This document shows, in pieces, positions 62,041-64,000 of a stretch of DNA of 64,000 nt. The stretch spans positions 1 to 64,000 of the forward strand of contig RAYY01000026.1 in assembly GCA_003611875.1 (NCBI GenBank), in the 5' to 3' direction. The position numbers were made by a program, and so were the translations under genes. The DNA comes from a bacterium D16-56. Its GTDB lineage: Bacteria; Bacillota; Clostridia; Lachnospirales; Lachnospiraceae. Every line of letters starts with the position of its first letter. Positions within the stretch are counted from its first letter, which is position 1. A model generated the notes under the pieces. It was not told where the DNA came from and searched no databases. It saw only the letters and a program-made list of their open reading frames with translations.

Positions 62041-62564
62041 CTAAGTTTCTTCATCCATTGTGCTTCGAAGCATCTCCGCTTTTTTGTTTTGATTTAGTAA
62101 GTCAATGTCATATGGAAGCCGATTTCGTTTGCATTTTTCTGCATACTCCGTGGTACTCATAATAAACTTTGCTGGTACCCCCCCCATACTTCTCCATCCG
62201 ATATACTTTTATTTACTATGCTGCCCGCAGCAATAATACAATTATTTCCGATTTTAACACCAGGGAGAAGTATACTTTTGGCTCCAATAAAACAATTATC
62301 CCCTATTCGGATCCTTCCAAATTTGTATATATCTTTATAAGCTTCATTCTTATGAATCACAAATGTTGCACCATCATGAGTTATAAAAGAAACATCGAAA
62401 GATATTAGAACTCTATTTCCAATAGAAATCATATAGGGTTCACTTCCCCAGTTCGTTTTACCTGTAATCTTAACATCTTCTCCCATTTTAACCCCAAGTT
62501 TTCTACCATATGCTGCTGGTTCATAGTATAATCTCCAAAGGGCATTTCTGAGCCTTATGAACAA
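62041..62564 (-). CDS. Maltose/galactoside-type hexapeptide O-acetyltransferase, split by a poly-G tract
   Basis: This left-handed beta-helix acetyltransferase of the WbbJ/LacA type reads WRLYYEPAAYGRKLGVKMGE, GSEPYMISIGNRVLISFDVS, THDGATFVIHK with the active-site His, and CIIAAGSIVNKSISDGEVWGG. The frame breaks at G8 (62178-62185): as written it ends YQQSLL at 62157. The family continues VPAKFIMSTTEYAEKCKRN, which is encoded in the next frame down to a TAG at 62041-62043. Six or nine G would give EVWGGVPAKF, the family consensus at six. It is OFF as written; loss of the C-terminal helix probably impairs it. Confidence 0.85.
62178..62185 (-). repeat. Poly-G tract G8 in the hexapeptide acetyltransferase
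   Basis: Eight G beginning in a Trp codon and followed by TACCA. Six or nine would be in frame. OFF as written. Confidence 0.9.
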
Positions 62565-62585
62565 AAATTTTTAACTTCATTTGCT

Positions 62586-63842
62586 TCACCTATATATGTT
62601 ACTGTAATAATCTATTTTATTTTTATTAAAAACGAATATAGAAATAATGGAAGTAAACAGGTAGACAATTACCTTTTGGCATAACACAACATACACAGAT
62701 GTCGATATAAATAATCCTAAATATGAGATAACAGAAATTCCAAAAATATATATACCCATGACAAAATTAATCTTTGAACCAGCAAAAAGAGCCAACATAT
62801 TGACCTCATATTTTCCTGTCAAATACACGATTCCCACAATCCCGACACATGTGATCATCTGAGAAATATAAGGATAGTTATTCATACCCAAAATATTTAT
62901 AAAAATTTCTGGCATTAATGTAAAGGTAAAGGTACCTATGGTCAAGCATACCATAATCAGGTTCCTGGCCAATTTTATGATTTTTTCCTGTCTCAGTAAT
63001 TCTTCAATATTTCCTTTATATCTAACTAAATTTTGTGAAAGAACGTCAAAAAAACCATCAATAAACAAACGGAGCATTCCATCAAGGCTACGAAATATTG
63101 TATAGGATCCCATTATACTAGATGGAAACAATGCAGATACTAAGATTCCGTCTACATTCGTTTTAAAGAAATCCAAATTTGTTTTTAGCCATAAATACCT
63201 TGCTGCATAGATTTTTTTGAAAATTTTGTTGATTTTTATCTTACTAAATATCAGCTTCTTTCTCAGTTTTAGAAAAAAAATGAATAATAATGGTATTGAT
63301 GAAAAGGAACAAAATACAAGATACCAATTTGCACCTTTTAGAAAATACAATATAATCCCGCAAAATTTAAACATATAATTATTAACTGTTTTTGCTGCCT
63401 GTGAAAATACATAGCCTCCCTGAGAACGAACTACAAGTGACATAGCATCATTTAAGGATGTAATTATACTTCCAATAATAAAAATGACCATTAGCCATCC
63501 ATATGCGTTATGATACTTTGTTTTGTTTATGTAATACAAATATCCGATTATAAAGGGCAGTAAAAATGCGAATCCAATAAATCTTGAGATCAAAGCTTCT
63601 GTAGTATATTCTTTTACCTTTTGGCCTTCCCCATTTTCAATCCAATATAAAGCCTCCCTCATCATCGTAGTTTCGATTCCTAAATCAGAGAATGTCAACA
63701 TAATGCTGTTCACCACATTGTAAACTCCAACTAAAGAATACACTTCAGGTTCCATATCGCTGGCAACTAAATAGAGTGTGAGAAAGCCAAGCAAAGCACC
63801 AATTATTTGTATGATTACAATTGTAAAACTTTTTTTAAACAT
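62586..63842 (-). CDS. Oligosaccharide flippase (Wzx/MOP superfamily), second
   Basis: This 418-residue protein with about 12 helices begins FKKSFTIVIIQIIGALLGFL and then YNVVNSIMLTFSDLGIETTM, a typical Wzx opening. Another segment, YAARYLWLKTNLDFFKTN followed by VDGILVSALF, matches the mid-protein repeat. It would flip the repeat unit of the second glycan. The first ATG in the frame is 63842. A TTG at 63857 would add five residues and overlap the preceding gene's stop. No strong ribosome site is seen, so translation is probably coupled. Confidence 0.82.
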   Translation of the reverse strand: MFKKSFTIVIIQIIGALLGFLTLYLVASDMEPEVYSLVGVYNVVNSIMLTFSDLGIETTMMREALYWIENGEGQKVKEYTTEALISRFIGFAFLLPFIIGYLYYINKTKYHNAYGWLMVIFIIGSIITSLNDAMSLVVRSQGGYVFSQAAKTVNNYMFKFCGIILYFLKGANWYLVFCSFSSIPLLFIFFLKLRKKLIFSKIKINKIFKKIYAARYLWLKTNLDFFKTNVDGILVSALFPSSIMGSYTIFRSLDGMLRLFIDGFFDVLSQNLVRYKGNIEELLRQEKIIKLARNLIMVCLTIGTFTFTLMPEIFINILGMNNYPYISQMITCVGIVGIVYLTGKYEVNMLALFAGSKINFVMGIYIFGISVISYLGLFISTSVYVVLCQKVIVYLFTSIISIFVFNKNKIDYYSNIYR

Positions 63843-63847
63843 ATTTT

Positions 63848-64000
63848 TTAATTGCAAATCGACAACATAAATTGAGCTAATTCACAGGAATAGTCAGAAA
63901 CGGTTCTTCGCGAAACAGACATGAGTACGTTTGCTCTCATTGCGTGAACCCTGTCCCAATCTTCTGCAAACCATCGAAGTCGTTCAGCCAATCCGTCTTC
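63848..64000 (-). CDS. Partial gene, C-terminus of a probable glycosyltransferase
   Basis: An open frame runs in from the window edge and ends at a TAA (63848-63850). The about 50 visible residues are GLAERLRWFAEDWDRVHAMR, then RTVSDYSCELAQFML. The pattern of an acidic helix after xGLAERLRWF is common at the end of GT4 enzymes, but too little is present to be sure. Confidence 0.5.
   Translation of the reverse strand, partial: EDGLAERLRWFAEDWDRVHAMRANVLMSVSRRTVSDYSCELAQFMLSICN

Noticed and set aside
12249-62185. Assembly error in homopolymers as the whole explanation for the frameshifts
   Set aside because: Errors are possible at single bases, but the required changes go in both directions, and G runs of 8-11 at these sites are themselves abnormal. 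Strand and gene-class bias would not come from error.

Overview
The window looks like chromosomal DNA of a low-GC, Gram-positive Clostridia-type bacterium, probably near the Lachnospiraceae. The grounds are AGGAGG-type ribosome sites, TTG and GTG starts, AT-rich glycan genes, a TupA-like ATP-grasp remnant, and surface proteins with signal peptides or a lipobox. No rRNA, tRNA, CRISPR array or intact insertion sequence was seen.

There are three blocks. (1) 164-25243, plus strand: a surface-polysaccharide locus. It holds a Wbp-type sugar pathway (dehydrogenase, 2-epimerase, two Gfo/Idh/MocA oxidoreductases, aminotransferase, hexapeptide N-acetyltransferases), Wzx and Wzy proteins, glycosyltransferases, two AsnB-type amidotransferases, an acyltransferase-3, and an FkbH / acyl carrier protein / LpxD-like / VOC module. 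(2) 25408-48084, minus strand: a ~22.7 kb operon with higher GC. It encodes a P-loop GTPase with zinc ribbons, a GTPase-associated membrane protein, a 1120-residue tubulin-like protein, three vWA or vWA-like envelope proteins, a lipoprotein, a kinase-like and a PP2C-like protein that both lack expected catalytic residues, and several unrecognised proteins. It resembles the GTPase-centred conflict or signalling systems predicted by comparative genomics. (3) 48352-64000, minus strand: a second glycan locus with a broken TupA-like gene, dTDP-amino-sugar genes (3,4-ketoisomerases, aminotransferases, acetyl- and formyltransferases), GTs, a methyltransferase and a second flippase.

The most striking feature is a set of eleven poly-G tracts (8-11 G, always on the coding strand) lying only in glycan genes of blocks 1 and 3 and absent from block 2. 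Seven of them split a gene that would be intact if the tract changed by one or two bases: two asnB genes, acyltransferase-3, GT2-GtrA, VOC protein, deacetylase, hexapeptide acetyltransferase. One lies in an in-frame methyltransferase. Two control whether the upstream frame runs up to the next gene's start. One decides whether a formyltransferase and an acetyltransferase are separate or fused. Together they look like a contingency network that varies glycan decoration, of the kind known from Campylobacter and Neisseria, here in a Firmicute. As written, all six tracts of block 1 are out of frame. Homopolymer miscounting in the assembly must be excluded before the ON/OFF states are believed, but it would not explain the existence and placement of the tracts.
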